Assembly: GCA_032622095.1 (NCBI GenBank)
Contig: CP136061.1
Location: 15,440,440 to 15,504,439 of the forward strand
Direction of reading: 5' to 3'
DNA: 64,000 nt
From: Siphonodentalium dalli
Lineage: Eukaryota > Mollusca > Scaphopoda > Gadilida > Siphonodentaliidae
Every line of letters starts with the position of its first letter. Within the stretch, counting starts at the first letter, position 1. Positions 1-11,807 of the stretch are shown one piece after another. A model generated the notes under the pieces. It was not told the DNA's origin and ran no database searches. It saw nothing but the letters and a program-made list of their open reading frames with translations. The translations under genes and the position numbers were made by a program.

Positions 1-173
1 ATCGGGAAACCGCCCAGCACTAATTAGCTTCTGTTAATATCAAAACAGACAGAGGCCAGCAACTCCCAATTACTAGTATGGTAGGGCAAGGCTTAATTTC
101 AATAAGATACCAATATAAGAGTATAACACCAGCTACACTTCTTGCCATCCCATGGAGCTCCAAATTTTACAGC

Positions 174-406
174 TACAGTAATGCCCTAATTAATCGACTC
201 CCTAACCACAGCAGAATTATGGGTAACTTTTCAGGATTTAGTCGGAAATATGGCTTGTTGCCATTCATCGTAAAGCTCTCACTTAGAGCTTTCCGATGAA
301 TGGCAACAAGCCATATTTCTGACTAAATCCTGAAAAATTACCCATAATTCTGCTGTGGTTAAGGAGTCGATTATTTACTAGTACATGTAGAGCATGCATT
401 ACTGTA
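174..406. mobile_element. Family A foldback MITE (Tc1/mariner type), full-length
   Basis: Two inverted arms of about 110 bp meet at the GAAAGCTCTC / GAGCTTTCC loop. Ends are TACAGTAATGC and GCATxACTGTA; CAGT after a TA dinucleotide is typical of Tc1/mariner elements. The right end is slightly altered by a TACATGTAG insertion. No coding capacity. Confidence 0.85.
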
Positions 407-1256
407 TCTGTCTATCATAAAACTATTTGTGTGCTGTGATGTCATACTGCAAGGATTGCATGCAGAAGTTATTTATAGCAGCGGTAATGTGACACACAGT
501 TATTTTCATTAGACTCTGTAATACAGAGCTGTTCGAGTCTAATTTGAATCTGGTACATGTATAGCCAATCAATCACAAATGGCAATCACTGGAATTCTTG
601 CTGTCAACAATATAAACAGAGTCTGCGCTGGACCGAAATTGAATTTTGTAGAATGAAAATTAGTTTGCCAAATTATTTTAGAAATTGCCAATTGCTATCA
701 CATTATATTTCAACAATCACTGTTTTTTGGTAATGATAGAAAAGTAGTTACATGTAGTTATTAAAGGTACTAAAATCAGATTCAATGGTCCCCATATCAT
801 CAGATTCCAACAACAATAAAAAAATTGGAATGCCGCTTCAGTTTTCAGAATAGATTAATTGCCCAAAAATAATGCTAACCACTCAACTCTAGTATAAAAT
901 GTCAAAAAACCTGTTATTTATCAACATTTTGTTCAGGGAAATTTGGCCAGTTTGTAAAATATCTGACACACAACAACATCTTGATTGAGATAAAAAACCA
1001 GGTTTGTATAATTTCCCCCCCTGGGTTATGGCCCTTAGTTCTGAGTTCTTAGTTTGTCCGCTTTTAGTGATTTTCGGTCGGACCGATTCACTCTTACAGG
1101 AAAAATACTTGATGCGCAACCTCATTATGATCTAAAGAGCATTAAATTCTATCATTTGTACATACATGTATAACTGAATGGATTTTGTTGTTTATCGCCA
1201 AATAAACTATCAATTAGTAAATCAATAACCATAGTTTTATCATGATATATTAAAGA
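407..1256. other. No gene seen
   Basis: AT-rich single-copy-looking DNA. A minus-strand frame of 78 codons at 889-1125 shows no recognisable features. Confidence 0.5.
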
Positions 1257-1430
1257 CATAGAGAACACCTATAGTGTTTGTTTGAATACCAAAATATCTC
1301 ACGAGTGTCTGGAAAGAAATATTAAATTTTCACAAGCAGCTGCAAGCCGACAGTGAATATTTTATATTTCTTTCCAGACACGAATGGGATGTTTCAGGTA
1401 TTCGAACAAAAACTGTAGGTGTTCTTTATT
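1257..1430. mobile_element. Small foldback element
   Basis: Inverted arms of about 75 bp: AGAACACCTATAGTGTTTG / ACTGTAGGTGTTCTT outside and CTGGAAAGAAATAT / ATTTCTTTCCAG inside. Confidence 0.65.
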
Positions 1431-1482
1431 GTATGAACCTTATTAATGCTTAAAGTTACTAAATTATGCACAATTCTCACTT

Positions 1483-1930
1483 TTAACCCTTTGAGTGCCA
1501 GGTCCGATTTTTTGTATCAACCCATATACCCTGTGCCAATGCATTCTCTTATATATGCGAGTCGACCATAGGTCGCCTAAATATATAAGAGAATGCATTG
1601 GCCTAACAATTTTTCATCATTTGTTATTATTTTTTACAATTTTAATAATTGTTTTTTATATTCTTTAACAGGCTTATTTTGTAGGTTTAGGGCCAGGGAA
1701 TCTTACGTTTTTCATCGGCATCAAAATTATTACTATGAATACTTGGTGATAGTTTTGAGTTATAACATGCCCTATAGCATGCTTAAGCATACTCAAAAAA
1801 AATTCAACCAAAAAAAAACAAATCTAAAAATATTTTTTTTTTTTTTTTTTATTTATTTTTTTTTTTAGGGCCGATTTTACACACCATAAATTAGGGCGAT
1901 GAGATCGCCCTGTGGCACTCAAAGGGTTAA
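1483..1930. mobile_element. Family C1 piggyBac-type MITE
   Basis: TTAA target repeats flank CCCTTTGAGTGCCAGG... and ...TGGCACTCAAAGGG. TTAA plus a CCCT terminus is the piggyBac signature. The interior holds one copy of the AATGCATTCTCTTATATATG hairpin module (1535-1605) and an A/T-rich centre. Confidence 0.85.
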
Positions 1931-2446
1931 TAGCACAACAAATTAAAACAATACACATAAAGCAACACCTGTTTGACGAAATTACTGACAGCGATCATCT
2001 GATAGGTAGCAAACCGCTTTCAATTGATGACGTCCTGGGGTCATTTGGCAACAAAAAGATAAAATGAAATAACAAAATTGTATTTCACTGTAGCTTCTAA
2101 TTAAGAGATACATACAACGATGTTGGTAATTTTCTGCTATTTTATAGCCAAGCATATAATAAATGTGATTATATTGATTTGATCAGTTGACTCCAGACTG
2201 GTCTCTGATATAATGAATCCACTGGATCCATGTTTTCTCATTGCCTGTCAAATGAATATATGTCCACATTTGACATTTATCGCTGAAAATTACTGTATCA
2301 ACGACAGCATGATCGTGATATTATATAGTTCATATAATAATCAATGTTTTGACATTTCTAATGGAATTCTGTTGTCACATACATTGTATAGTAGACACAC
2401 TCTCTGCAGGCGATCTTCATAAAAAGCGATTGTTGTCAATAATCTA

Positions 2447-3215
2447 CTTTACTGCAGTATGTCATTCGCTCCTAACATAAATGTCACGTCACTTCACAAG
2501 TTCTCGGAAATATGATAGAGAGTTCGTTATTGAGTTGCATTAATAATTGGAAGGCATTCATGATTTGAATTATTGTCGTCATCATCCTATAAACCCTTTG
2601 AGTGCCAAGTCCGATTTTTGTATCAACCCATATACCCTGTGCCAATGCATTCTCTTATATATGCGAGTCGACCATAGGTCGCCTCGCATATATAAGAGAA
2701 TTCATTGGCCTAACAATTTTTCATCATTTGTTATTATTTTTTACAATTTTTTACAATATAAATTTTTTTCTTCTTATATTCTGTAACAGACTTATTTTGT
2801 AGGTTTAGTGCCAGGGAATCTTACGTTTTTCATGGGCATAAAAATTATTACTATGAATACTTGGTGATAGTTTTGAGTTATAACATACCCCTAAGGTTTT
2901 ATCCAGTTTGTTTTAAAATTCGCTATAGCATGCTTAAGCATACCCAAAAAAAATTCAATCCAAAAAAAAAAATCTAAAAAAAAAAAAAGTTCTTTTTTAT
3001 TTTTTTAGGGCCGATATTACAGACCGTAAATTAGGCCCGATGAGATCGGCCCCTGGCACTGAAAGGGTTAAAAATGTCTATGCCGGTACATATATCTGCT
3101 ACATTACTTTTCCCTGGTTACCTACATTTTACTCCAGTTTGTAATTCGCTCCGAACATAAATGTCACGTCACTTCACGAGTTCTCAGATATATATCTGAA
3201 TTGCATTTATCATCA
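2447..3215. repeat. About 90-bp direct repeats flanking a C1 MITE
   Basis: ATTCGCTCCxAACATAAATG, TCACGTCACTTCAC and AGTTCTC occur at 2463-2510 and 3138-3187 on either side of the 2590-3071 element. Confidence 0.65.
2590..3071. mobile_element. Family C1 piggyBac-type MITE
   Basis: Same ends as the 1483 copy; the left target site is mutated to TAAA. The hairpin module is at 2640-2710, followed by the same GGCATAAAAATTATTACTATG interior. It sits between two copies of a roughly 90-bp genomic sequence (2447 and 3121). Confidence 0.82.
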
Positions 3216-3249
3216 ACAATCATGACAACATCATCACGCTTGTCGTCAT

Positions 3250-3427
3250 GTCCTTATCATATTCCTCACAAAGATTCTCATCATGTATCATCATGTATCA
3301 TTATGTATCATCATCATCAATCTTCATAATCCTCACAAAGATTCTCATCATGTATCATCATCATCAATCTTCATAATCCTCACAAAGATTCTCATCATGT
3401 ATCATCATCATCAATCTTCATAATCCA
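3250..3427. repeat. Tandem repeat (about 48 bp) over ATC-rich microsatellite
   Basis: Units of TCATGTATCATCATCATCAA followed by TCTTCATAATCCTCACAAAG, three to four copies. Confidence 0.8.
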
Positions 3428-4261
3428 AATTTTCAAAAGAGGAGATTTTTACATGTTTCTAATACAGGGTTTGCGCTGCTGCCACTTGCCAATTAAAAAA
3501 ATAATTCACATTTGGCAAGTCGCATTTGAATTCCTCGTTTGTTTCTAAAGAAAGATTATGCCATTTTGTACGAAACAGCAAAAAGTAATGATAAATTTGT
3601 TTTTATGAAAAGAGAAAAAAGAAATTTGTTAGGAAACTACATTGTACGTGTATATGCATATATGTTACTCATCTAATATATATAGTTAATTTTTGTTAAA
3701 TTATATGTATTTTATTCATGTTTGCAACTGCCTATTTGGGTGTATTTTGCATTAAATATTATCTTATCTTATCTGACATGTACTGTTAATCATCTTTGTT
3801 TGTTCGGGTCATGGAGGTCATTGACGACATTGCAACAATGCATTTAATGGAGACATTGTATTCCAAGAATTTATGATGGTCGGTGTTTTATGGCCAGCGA
3901 TTATAAAACATTAGATTAATCATCTGACAGACTCTTTGTCTCCAACACGGATACAGTCCGCAAATGACATACAAGCGTGGATCTGACAAGAAATGAGAAT
4001 TTGTTCCTGCTCACTAAATCAATGAAGACTCATACTGAGTTTGTGCCTCTATAAATCTGATATATCTATATGCCAGTACCAGTAATTGTTTGGTCATACA
4101 TGTAAGTATATTACGGAGGAAGTGCATTGTGCTGTTCCAATATAATGATAGATCTCAGGGCTTATATTTCGACGAGAATCCAAATCTAGATTCTCGAAAA
4201 TATTCTCGCAAATTACCCTGGATTCTCGTGTAAAAGTATGTTTGGATTCTCATACTTTTTT

Positions 4262-4560
4262 TTACCCTGTGCCAATGCATTCTCTTATATATGCGAGTCG
4301 ACCATAGGTCGCCTCGCATATATATTATAAGAGTATGCATTGGCCTAACAATTTTTTATCATGTTTTTTAAATAAATGTTTCTTACAATTTTTAGGACAT
4401 ACAATAAAAAACATCCATTACCCTGCAGGGAGCCCCACACATATATAGAAGCATATAGAAGAGTGTCGTCTGCTCATGTTTGTCTGGGGCTCTGTATGGG
4501 TGAAATTATAAAATTGTTAAAGGAAAAACAGATGAAATATATGCCCTGGATCTATTCTGT
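4262..4560. mobile_element. Family C3 fragment
   Basis: Starts TACCCTGTGCC with the hairpin module (an extra TATATTA in the stem), then the CCCTGCAGGGAGCCCC interior seen at 22960. Outer TGTGACCCGCC ends are missing. Confidence 0.75.
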
Positions 4561-4629
4561 CAATATTTGAACCCTTGTTCAGACTGATAGTGATACGCTT
4601 CCTAAGTCTAGGTGAAAGGGCTTCCTTTT

Positions 4630-4800
4630 TAAGGATGTCAGCATAGCCGAGGCGGTAGGGTCATGGATAAGATCATCGCAATCTGGCGCAGGTTCAAACC
4701 TCGATCTGGCAGAAAATTGGGATGAAATTTCAAGCTTGATCTGAGTGGAGGGACATCTTAATGAGCAATTCCGGTGGATTCATGGCCATTTTGATCAGAA
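4630..4800 (+). mobile_element. tRNA-derived SINE
   Basis: Pol III promoter-like boxes TAGCCGAGGCGG (A box, 4654) and GGTTCAAACCTC (B box, 4691), about 37 bp apart. Body: CAAGCTTGATCTGA, GGACATCTTAATG, CATGGCCATTTTG. No poly(A) tail seen. Confidence 0.65.
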
Positions 4801-4880
4801 ATGAGAATTTGTTCACGCTCACTGAAGCAAGCGCATTTGAAGAATGAACAATCACACCGAGTCCATAAATCTGATATATC

Positions 4881-5578
4881 TTAAAGTGATGTGAAACACT
4901 CTGGTAGGGTGATCAAATAGAATAATCTTGCTCAAAGTAGTTATATTAACAAATATTATATCCCAATTAAACAATCCAATCTGTCATTCTTATATATTAA
5001 TTGAATGCAGTGACTCTTGATGGCAAAATAGTTTTCGTTAGTTTATTGCTGATAATTGCATCCCGAATCGAGAAGTAAATATTTACAATTGTGCCTAGTT
5101 CATAATTGCTTGAGATTTTGGTGATGATAGTTTTTATGTGACATTCCTCCAGTTGGTATAGTGCCTGCATTCTAACCTATCAGTTTCAACCACCCGAATA
5201 AGTCCATAATATGTCGTTAAAGATGTACTTTTTCGGGTGCATGAAACTAGTATGTTATTATTCTGGCACTATCTATGCCAACTGGATGAATATATTAGCA
5301 TTCCAGTAACATCGCCAAAAATTTCAAACAAATTGACATTACCACTCCATAGAAAACATCGTCTGAACTACCGTATGCGCAATTGTAAATATTGACTTCT
5401 CAATACGGGATGCAACTATCTGCGATAAGCTAACGAAAACAATTTCGCCATCGAGAGTCACTATATTTAATTAATTAAGAATGGCAGTGTTTGTCTATAT
5501 TTGGATATAATATTTTTTTAAATTACTACTTTGAGCAAGATTATTCTTCATTTCTATTTGATCACATTACTTTAAAAA
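4881..5578. mobile_element. Family D, two copies head-to-head
   Basis: The left copy (4881 to about 5222) begins TTAAAGTGATGTGAAACACT. The right copy, in reverse (about 5215-5578), ends ATTTGATCACATTACTTTAAA. They meet at GTCCATAATATGTCGTTAAAGATGTAC, giving an imperfect palindrome of about 700 bp. Confidence 0.75.
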
Positions 5579-5597
5579 TTTGTATACATGTACGTAC

Positions 5598-5680
5598 CAG
5601 AATAAGACCAGATATGAGAGACGACGTTCCTGTCAGGGCCACGTAGAACTTAGGCGTTAGTGTGTTCAGGAACATAGTTG
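5598..5680 (-). CDS. ST7: ST7 homologue, internal coding exon
   Basis: This is an 83-nt exon on the minus strand. It has a CAG acceptor after a T-rich tract (5681-5690) and a GTACGT donor (5591-5597). Two bases complete a split codon and then 27 open codons follow, which include [18 protein letters not shown] and then LISGLIL. From memory, this block is nearly identical to the highly conserved N-terminal membrane region of vertebrate ST7 and ST7L. ST7 is a multipass membrane protein of unclear biochemical role, studied as a candidate tumour suppressor. Phase is 2 in and 1 out in the sense that one base must come from the previous exon; the exon ends on a full codon. The next exon, expected to begin with a phenylalanine-glutamate-tryptophan stretch, is not seen between 1 and 5597, so it should lie left of the window. 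The identification is confident; the gene's full structure is unknown. Confidence 0.93.
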
Positions 5681-5681
5681 C

Positions 5682-6574
5682 TGAAAAATAGAGAAAATAA
5701 CAATCACTGACGATGCAACAATTTATTATCCATCACATACCGGTATGTTTCTCTGTTGACAATAGCTTTGAAATATCATATCATCATGGTGCGAAGGTAC
5801 ATGTACGTATCACCAAGATTTATCCATTCTGTTGCAGTTTCATTGTGGCTACAAGTTTGGGAATATACACTCAGTCATATGATTAAAACCAGGACTGTTG
5901 TTTTTGATACATGTAATGGTTGCACTACATGTACTGTACATGTCATATTTGCACTAAGAAAACTTTTTTATATACGATAAAACAAAATTTATATCAAATT
6001 ATGAAAAGAAAGCTATCAATGGTGTCCTAGACACTAATGCTGATGGGGTCGTTGTCACAAGGCCAGGGTAATTTCCAGGCCAGTTTTGGTACTTGTAACA
6101 GGTATGGGCGCCCAAACTCAAGGCGCACAAAAAACAGTTAGAAAGAAGAAAAATTCCTCAGATAATTAGTTTTTTGACCATTATTACTAGAAAACAAACA
6201 CAACTAACACTAAATCATCAAATAAAGCAATAAATTGTCATTTTATGGCAGTATGTACATGTAGTTCAAGGGGGAGGTCATCCCATACCCTCCCCAACTT
6301 AGGGCTGCGGCCTTCAGATATGACTTTGGCATATAAACAGGTGTCCCCAAATAATTACTGGAAACTACACTGCACAAGGCATCGATCACATTCGTAGCCA
6401 CCGTTTCAAATCGATCAAATGTAGCTATCTTTTCAACAGCGATCACATTCGTAGCCAGCTTTTCAAATGGATCAGGAATGTACCCAGCTTTTCAAGGGTG
6501 TCATCAGATCACTTTCGTAAGCATATTCATATGGGTGTAATTGAACGAGACTAATTGTTTGGCTAATAACATTC
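5682..6574. other. ST7 intron sequence, no other feature
   Basis: Upstream (minus-strand) side of the ST7 exon. AT-rich, with TTTTCAAxxG / GATCACATTCGTAGCCA short repeats at 6385-6520. Confidence 0.5.
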
Positions 6575-6582
6575 TTCAGTAG

Positions 6583-6834
6583 CTAGCCTTGAAATAGTGT
6601 GCCTGTCATTTGCAGAATGAGGTCCCCAGAGGGTGAATTTAGTGATGCTAGCCCGCTATGCGGGGTAGCATCACTAAATTCACCCTCTGGGGACCTCATT
6701 CTGCCGATTTGTAAGCTGAATGAGGTCCCCAGAGGGTGAATTTGGTGATGCTAGCCCGCTATGCAGGGTCGCATCACTAAATTCACCCTCTGGGGACCTC
6801 ATTCTGCAAATGACACACACTATTTCAAGGCTTG
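6583..6834. mobile_element. Family B hAT-type MITE, two internal hairpins
   Basis: Terminal inverted repeats CTAGCCTTGAAATAG / CTATTTCAAGGCTTG are flanked by a perfect 8-bp duplication TTCAGTAG (6575-6582, 6835-6842), the hAT signature. Inside are two head-to-tail palindromes of about 90 bp (GAATGAGGTCCCCAGAGGG...CCCTCTGGGGACCTCATTC). Confidence 0.88.
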
Positions 6835-6842
6835 TTCAGTAG

Positions 6843-7854
6843 ATGAATGAAAAATAACTTATAAATTTATAATGGGGGAAATAAATTAAATATTAGTTAA
6901 TAATTTATATACCTGATGTCATGAAATTTAAGAAAAGAACCCAGTTGTGGAGTATGACATTGTCATTTTGGTCACATGTTCATGCGATGTCATCATCTAT
7001 TGCATCATAAAACGATAAAATTTTAAAGCTACCTGTAACTACAAATGTGATCACCTGTAAGAAGCTGGCTGCACTTGTGATGGATTTGAAAAGCTTTTTC
7101 TTTTCTTTTTTTAATTTTTTTTTTGGATTTGAAAAGCTGGTTATGAATGTGATCGATGCCTTGTGACATTATGACCCCATCGGTCACACTACTGGTATGT
7201 GATGGAAATCCATAAATAGAATCATGATGGGCCGGTTGAAATAACTTGAAAATTGTCAAAAGATATACGACCACATGTGCCATATTGTAATTTAAAATCA
7301 CAGAGGACACAAATTTAGCAGCGATCAGCACTGCATATCATATTTGTTGCCAGTATGGGTGTTGCAACCCTGGGAAATATCCTAGCCAATAGGCAATGCC
7401 TTGGTAAATGCAGAGGCAGAATTAATTTGCCTTGGCAATAAAATTATGTTAATAGTTATAGTCTGAATAGAGAATAACTCTTTAGCTAAAATACTTCCTT
7501 TCACTCTTCTATACATACATGTACATATTATATAGTCCTGAAAGAGCATACATAACACTTAATTGGGGCATTAAAACTAAGAACACTTGTCTAGGAGGTG
7601 ATTGTTACTGTTAACTTATCTGTTGTTTAGTGGTCTGGAAACAAACACTAAGATGACATCAACATAAATAAATTATATTTTATGCAGGTTGTCTGTCATT
7701 ATGTGATATCTAATTATAATAAAAGAGCCTATGTGAGGTAATTATTGATCTGGTTTAGCACTATTTGTTTTTGTCTAAGGCCAATGTCTTCAATCTACAT
7801 GTAGCAAAAAATATTACCTTGGCATTTTTCTCTTACTCTTACATGTAATTCCAA
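6843..7854. other. No gene seen
   Basis: Contains scattered GAAAAGCTGG / CCAGCTTTTC segments related to 6430-6500 in inverse orientation; otherwise featureless. Confidence 0.45.
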
Positions 7855-8254
7855 TTAACCCTTTACCCAACAGAAGGGCCCTGTGCCAATGCATTCTCTT
7901 ATATATGCGAGTCGACCATAGGTCGCCTCGCATATATAAGAGAATGCATTGGCTTAACACATTAAAAATTATAAAATTGTTAAAGAATGTAAGAAAAAAT
8001 GGTAAAAAGTGTTAAAAAAAGATTTTTTTTAGGCCAATGCATTCTCTTATATATGCGAGGCGACCTATGGTCGACTCGCATATATAAGAGAATGCATTGG
8101 CACAGGGCATAACTGTAACCATCACAATGTGGTCAATGAGCCGGTTCCAATGATATCCATATTTGTATGGTTCTATTGAGACAGACCGAAGATATTTTAG
8201 GCTGTTGAAGCTTTATTTGGCCGGTTTTGGCCGGTTTGTTGGGTAAAGGGTTAA
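7855..8254. mobile_element. Family C2 piggyBac-type MITE (about 400 bp)
   Basis: TTAA repeats flank CCCTTTACCCAACAGAAGGG and CGGTTTGTTGGGTAAAGGG. Two inverted copies of the shared hairpin module (7880-7955 and 8033-8106) surround a TTAAAAATTATAAAATTG spacer. Nearly identical to the copy at 61694, indicating recent spread. The right end lies next to the 45-mer array. Confidence 0.88.
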
Positions 8255-8295
8255 GGGCTAGTGTTGAGTTTTTGTATGGTAGTCCAATGTGATTT

Positions 8296-11055
8296 ACTGA
8301 TATACACACCCCTGGTCAAGTGGTCATGCTTGTCTGCTAAGATGATATACACACCCCTGGTCAAGTGGTCATGCTTGTCTGCTATGATGATATACACACC
8401 CCTGGTCAAGTGGTCATGCTTGTCTGCTAAGATGATATACACACCCCTGGTCAAGTGGTCATGCTTGTCTGCTAAGATGATATACACACCCCTGGTCAAG
8501 TGGTCATGCTTGTCTGCTAAGATGTTATACACACCCCTGGTCAAGTGGTCATGCTTGTCTGCTAAGATGTTATACACACCCCTGGTCAAGTGGTAATGCT
8601 TGTCTGCTAAGATGATATACACACCCCTGGTCAAGTGGTCATGCTTGTCTGCTAAGATGATATACACACCCCTTGTCAAGTGGCCATGCTTGTCTGCTAA
8701 GATGATATACACACCCCTGGTCAAGTGGCCATGCTTGTCTGCTAAGATGATATACACACCTCTGGTCAAGTGGTCATGCTTGTCTGCTAAGATGATATAC
8801 ACACCCCTTGTCAAGTGGCCATGCTTGTCTGCTAAGATGATATACACACCCCTGGTCAAGTGGCCATGCTTGTCTGCTAAGATGACATACACACCTCTGG
8901 TCAAGTGGTCATGCTTGTCTGCTAAGATGATATACACACCCCTGGTCAAGTGGTCATGTTTGTCTGCTAAGATGATATACACACCCCTTGTCAAGTGGCC
9001 ATGCTTGTCTGCTAAGATGATATACACACCCCTGGTCAAGTGGTCATGCTTGTCTGCTATGATGATATACACACCTCTGGTCAAGTGGTCATGCTTGTCT
9101 GCTAAGATGATATACACACCCTTTGTCAAGTGGCCATGCTTGTCTGCTAAGATGATATACACACCCCTGGTCAAGTGGTCATGCTTGTCTGCTAAGATGA
9201 TATACACACCTCTGGTCAAGTGGTCATGCTTGTCTGCTAAGATGATATACACACCCCTGGTCAAGTGGTCATGCTTGTCTGCTAAGATGATATACACACC
9301 CCTTGTCAAGTGGCCATGCTTGTCTGCTAAGATGATATACACACCCCTGGTCAAGTGGTCAAGCTTGTCTGCTAAGATGATATACACACCCCTGGTCAAG
9401 TGGTCATGCTTGTCTGCTAAGATGATATACACACCCCTGGTCAAGTGGTCATGCTTGTCTGCTAAGATGATATACACCGTACCCCTGGTCAAGTGGTCAT
9501 GCTTGTCTGCTATGATGATATACACCGTACCCCTGGTCAAGTGGTCATGCTTGTCTGCTAAGATGATATACACACCCCTGGTCAAGTGGCCATGCTTGTC
9601 TGCTAAGATGATATACACACCCCTGGTCAAGTGGTCATGCTTGTCTGCTAAGATGATATACACACCCCTGGTCAAGTGGTCATGCTTGTCTGCTAAGATG
9701 ATATACACCGTACCCCTGGTCAAGTGGTCATGCTTGTCTGCTATGATGATATACACACCCCTGGTCAAGTGGCCATGCGTGTCTGCTAAGATGATATACA
9801 CACCCCTGGTCAAGTGGCCATGCTTGTCTGCTAAGATGATATACACACCCCTGGTCAAGTGGTCATGCTTGTCTGCTAAGATGATATACACACCCCTGGT
9901 CAAGTGGTCATGCTTGTCTGCTAAGATGATATATACACACCCCTGGTCAAGTGGTCATGCTTGTCTGCTAAGATGATATACACACCCCTGGTCAAGTGGT
10001 CATGCTTGTCTGCTAAGATGATATACACACCCCTGGTCAAGTGGTCAAGCTTGTCTGCTAAGATGATATACACACCCCTGGTCAAGTGGTCATGCTTGTC
10101 TGCTAAGATGATATACACACCCCTGGTCAAGTGGTCATGCTTGTCTGCTAAGATGATATACACACCCCTGGTCAAGTGGTCATGCTTGTCTGCTAAGATG
10201 ATATACACCGTACCCCTGGTCAAGTGGTCATGCTTGTCTGCTAAGATGATATACACCGTACCCCTGGTCAAGTGGTCATGCTTGTCTGCTAAGATGATAT
10301 ACACACCCCTGGTCAAGTGGCCATGCTTGTCTGCTAAGATGATATACACACCCCTGGTCAAGCTTGTCTGCTAAGATGATATACACACCCCTGGTCAAGT
10401 GGCCATGCTTGTCTGCTAAGATGATATACACACCCCTGGTCAAGTGGTCATGCTTGTCTGCTAAGATGATATACACCGTACCCCTGGTCAAGTGGTCGGG
10501 CTTGTCTGCTAAGATGATATACACACCCCTGGTCAAGTGGTCATGCTTGTCTGCTAAGATGATATACACACCCCTGGTCAAGTGGTCATGCTTGTCTGCT
10601 AAGATGATATACACACCCCTGGTATAGTGGTCGGGCTTGTCTGCTAAGATGATATACACACCCCTGGTATAGTGGTCGGGCTTGTCTGCTAAGATGATAT
10701 ACACACCCCTGGTATAGTGGTCGGGCTTGTCTGCTAAGATGATATACACACCCCTGGTATAGTGGTCGGGCTTGTCTGCTAAGATGATATACACACCCCT
10801 GGTATAGTGGTCGGGCTTGTCTGCTAAGATGATATACACACCCCTGGTATAGTGGTCGGGCTTGTCTGCTAAGATGATATACACACCCCTGGTATAGTGG
10901 TCGGGCTTGTCTGCTAAGATGATATACACACCCCTGGTATAGTGGTCGGGCTTGTCTGCTAAGATGATATACACACCCCTGGTATAGTGGTCGGGCTTGT
11001 CTGCTAAGATGATATACACACCCCTGGTATAGTGGTCGGGCTTGTCTGCTATGAT
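8296..11055. repeat. 45-bp minisatellite, about 61 units
   Basis: The unit is GATGATATACACACCCCTGG followed by TCAAGTGGTCATGCTTGTCT and GCTAA. Variants: GGCCATG for GGTCATG, CCTTGTC or CCTCTGG, ATACACCGTACCCC (48-bp units, +3), GCTATGATG. One +2 change near 9930 and one 10-bp loss near 10362 break the frame. The last 10 units (10620-11050) are a separate, homogenised subtype with GGTATAGTGGTCGGG. Because 45 is divisible by 3 and the unit lacks stops, both strands carry long frames with a 15-residue period (up to 550 codons). Changes are amino-acid-altering on both strands and frame breaks occur, so coding is unlikely. Confidence 0.95.
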
Positions 11056-11066
11056 GTTGGTGGGAA

Positions 11067-11735
11067 GCTGCTGAATTGCTATAATGCTGGTAGGGCAACT
11101 AGATGTCATTACAAAAAGTACTATTATGTTTTTTAAAAGGTATGGGGTATTTGGGGCTAATCCCTGTGATTTTAGAAAAATCCAGTATCTGTATGAAACA
11201 TTCAAGATTACATGCATATATATTTAAAAAAAATTTAATAATGTCTGCGCTGGTGTTTGCAAAACAACATTAACCCTTTGAGTGCCAGGGGCCGATATCA
11301 TCGGCCCTAAACCTACAAAATAAGTCTGTTAAAGAATATAAGAATAAATTATTAAAATTGTAAAAAAAAAAAAAAAAAAAAAATTGTTAGGCCAATGCAT
11401 TCTCTTATATATGCGAGGCAACCTACGATCGACTCGCATATATAAGAGAATGCATTGGCACAGGGTATATGGGTTGATACAAAAATCGACCTGGCACTCA
11501 AAGGGTTAATAACCATCTCCATCATTTAGTTGATTTTCAACAATTAATACAAACAGCATTAAAATATTTTGCAAGATATGTTTTTGAATGTATGATACAC
11601 ATAATGAATGGGTTTTCCTGGATATGTTCATATTATCCGAACACCGCAAAAATGATAACGTTAGAAAAAATAATGGTGCTTTTTCTTAACAGCATCAGTT
11701 GCCCTAACAGCATTATAGCAATTCAGCAGGACCCA
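11067..11735. mobile_element. Palindromic element between two satellite arrays
   Basis: Inverted ends GCTGAATTGCTATAATGCTG followed by TAGGGCAACT lie at 11070-11101 and 11701-11735. The next inner segments also pair (AAAAAGTACTATTATG... with ...AATAATGGTGCTTTTTC). The spacer holds a C1 MITE. A single-sided relative is at 44266-44400. Confidence 0.7.
11270..11509. mobile_element. Family C1 piggyBac-type MITE, short form
   Basis: TTAA-flanked; about 240 bp. One hairpin module (11392-11465) in inverse orientation to the 1483 copy, plus an A-run. It is inserted in the middle of the palindromic element at 11067-11735. Confidence 0.83.
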
Positions 11736-11807
11736 GTCTGTGCTCAGACGAAAACAATATGAAATATTTTGAATGCATGTTCTGATCGGCTTTAGGGACA
11801 CAGACTG

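Larger units (their letters stand above)
3985..4884. repeat. About 85-bp direct repeats flanking MITE + SINE
   Basis: AGAAATGAGAATTTGTTCxxGCTCACT ... AATCTGATATATCT occurs at 3988-4072 and 4797-4881, so the interval with the C3 fragment and SINE lies between duplicated copies. Confidence 0.65.

Noticed and set aside
8251-10361. Long minus-strand frames (550 and 146 codons) in the 45-mer array as a repetitive protein gene
   Set aside because: The frames are open on both strands because the period is 45 bp. They are broken by +2 and -10 changes, have no signal peptide or unique ends, and substitutions alter residues freely.
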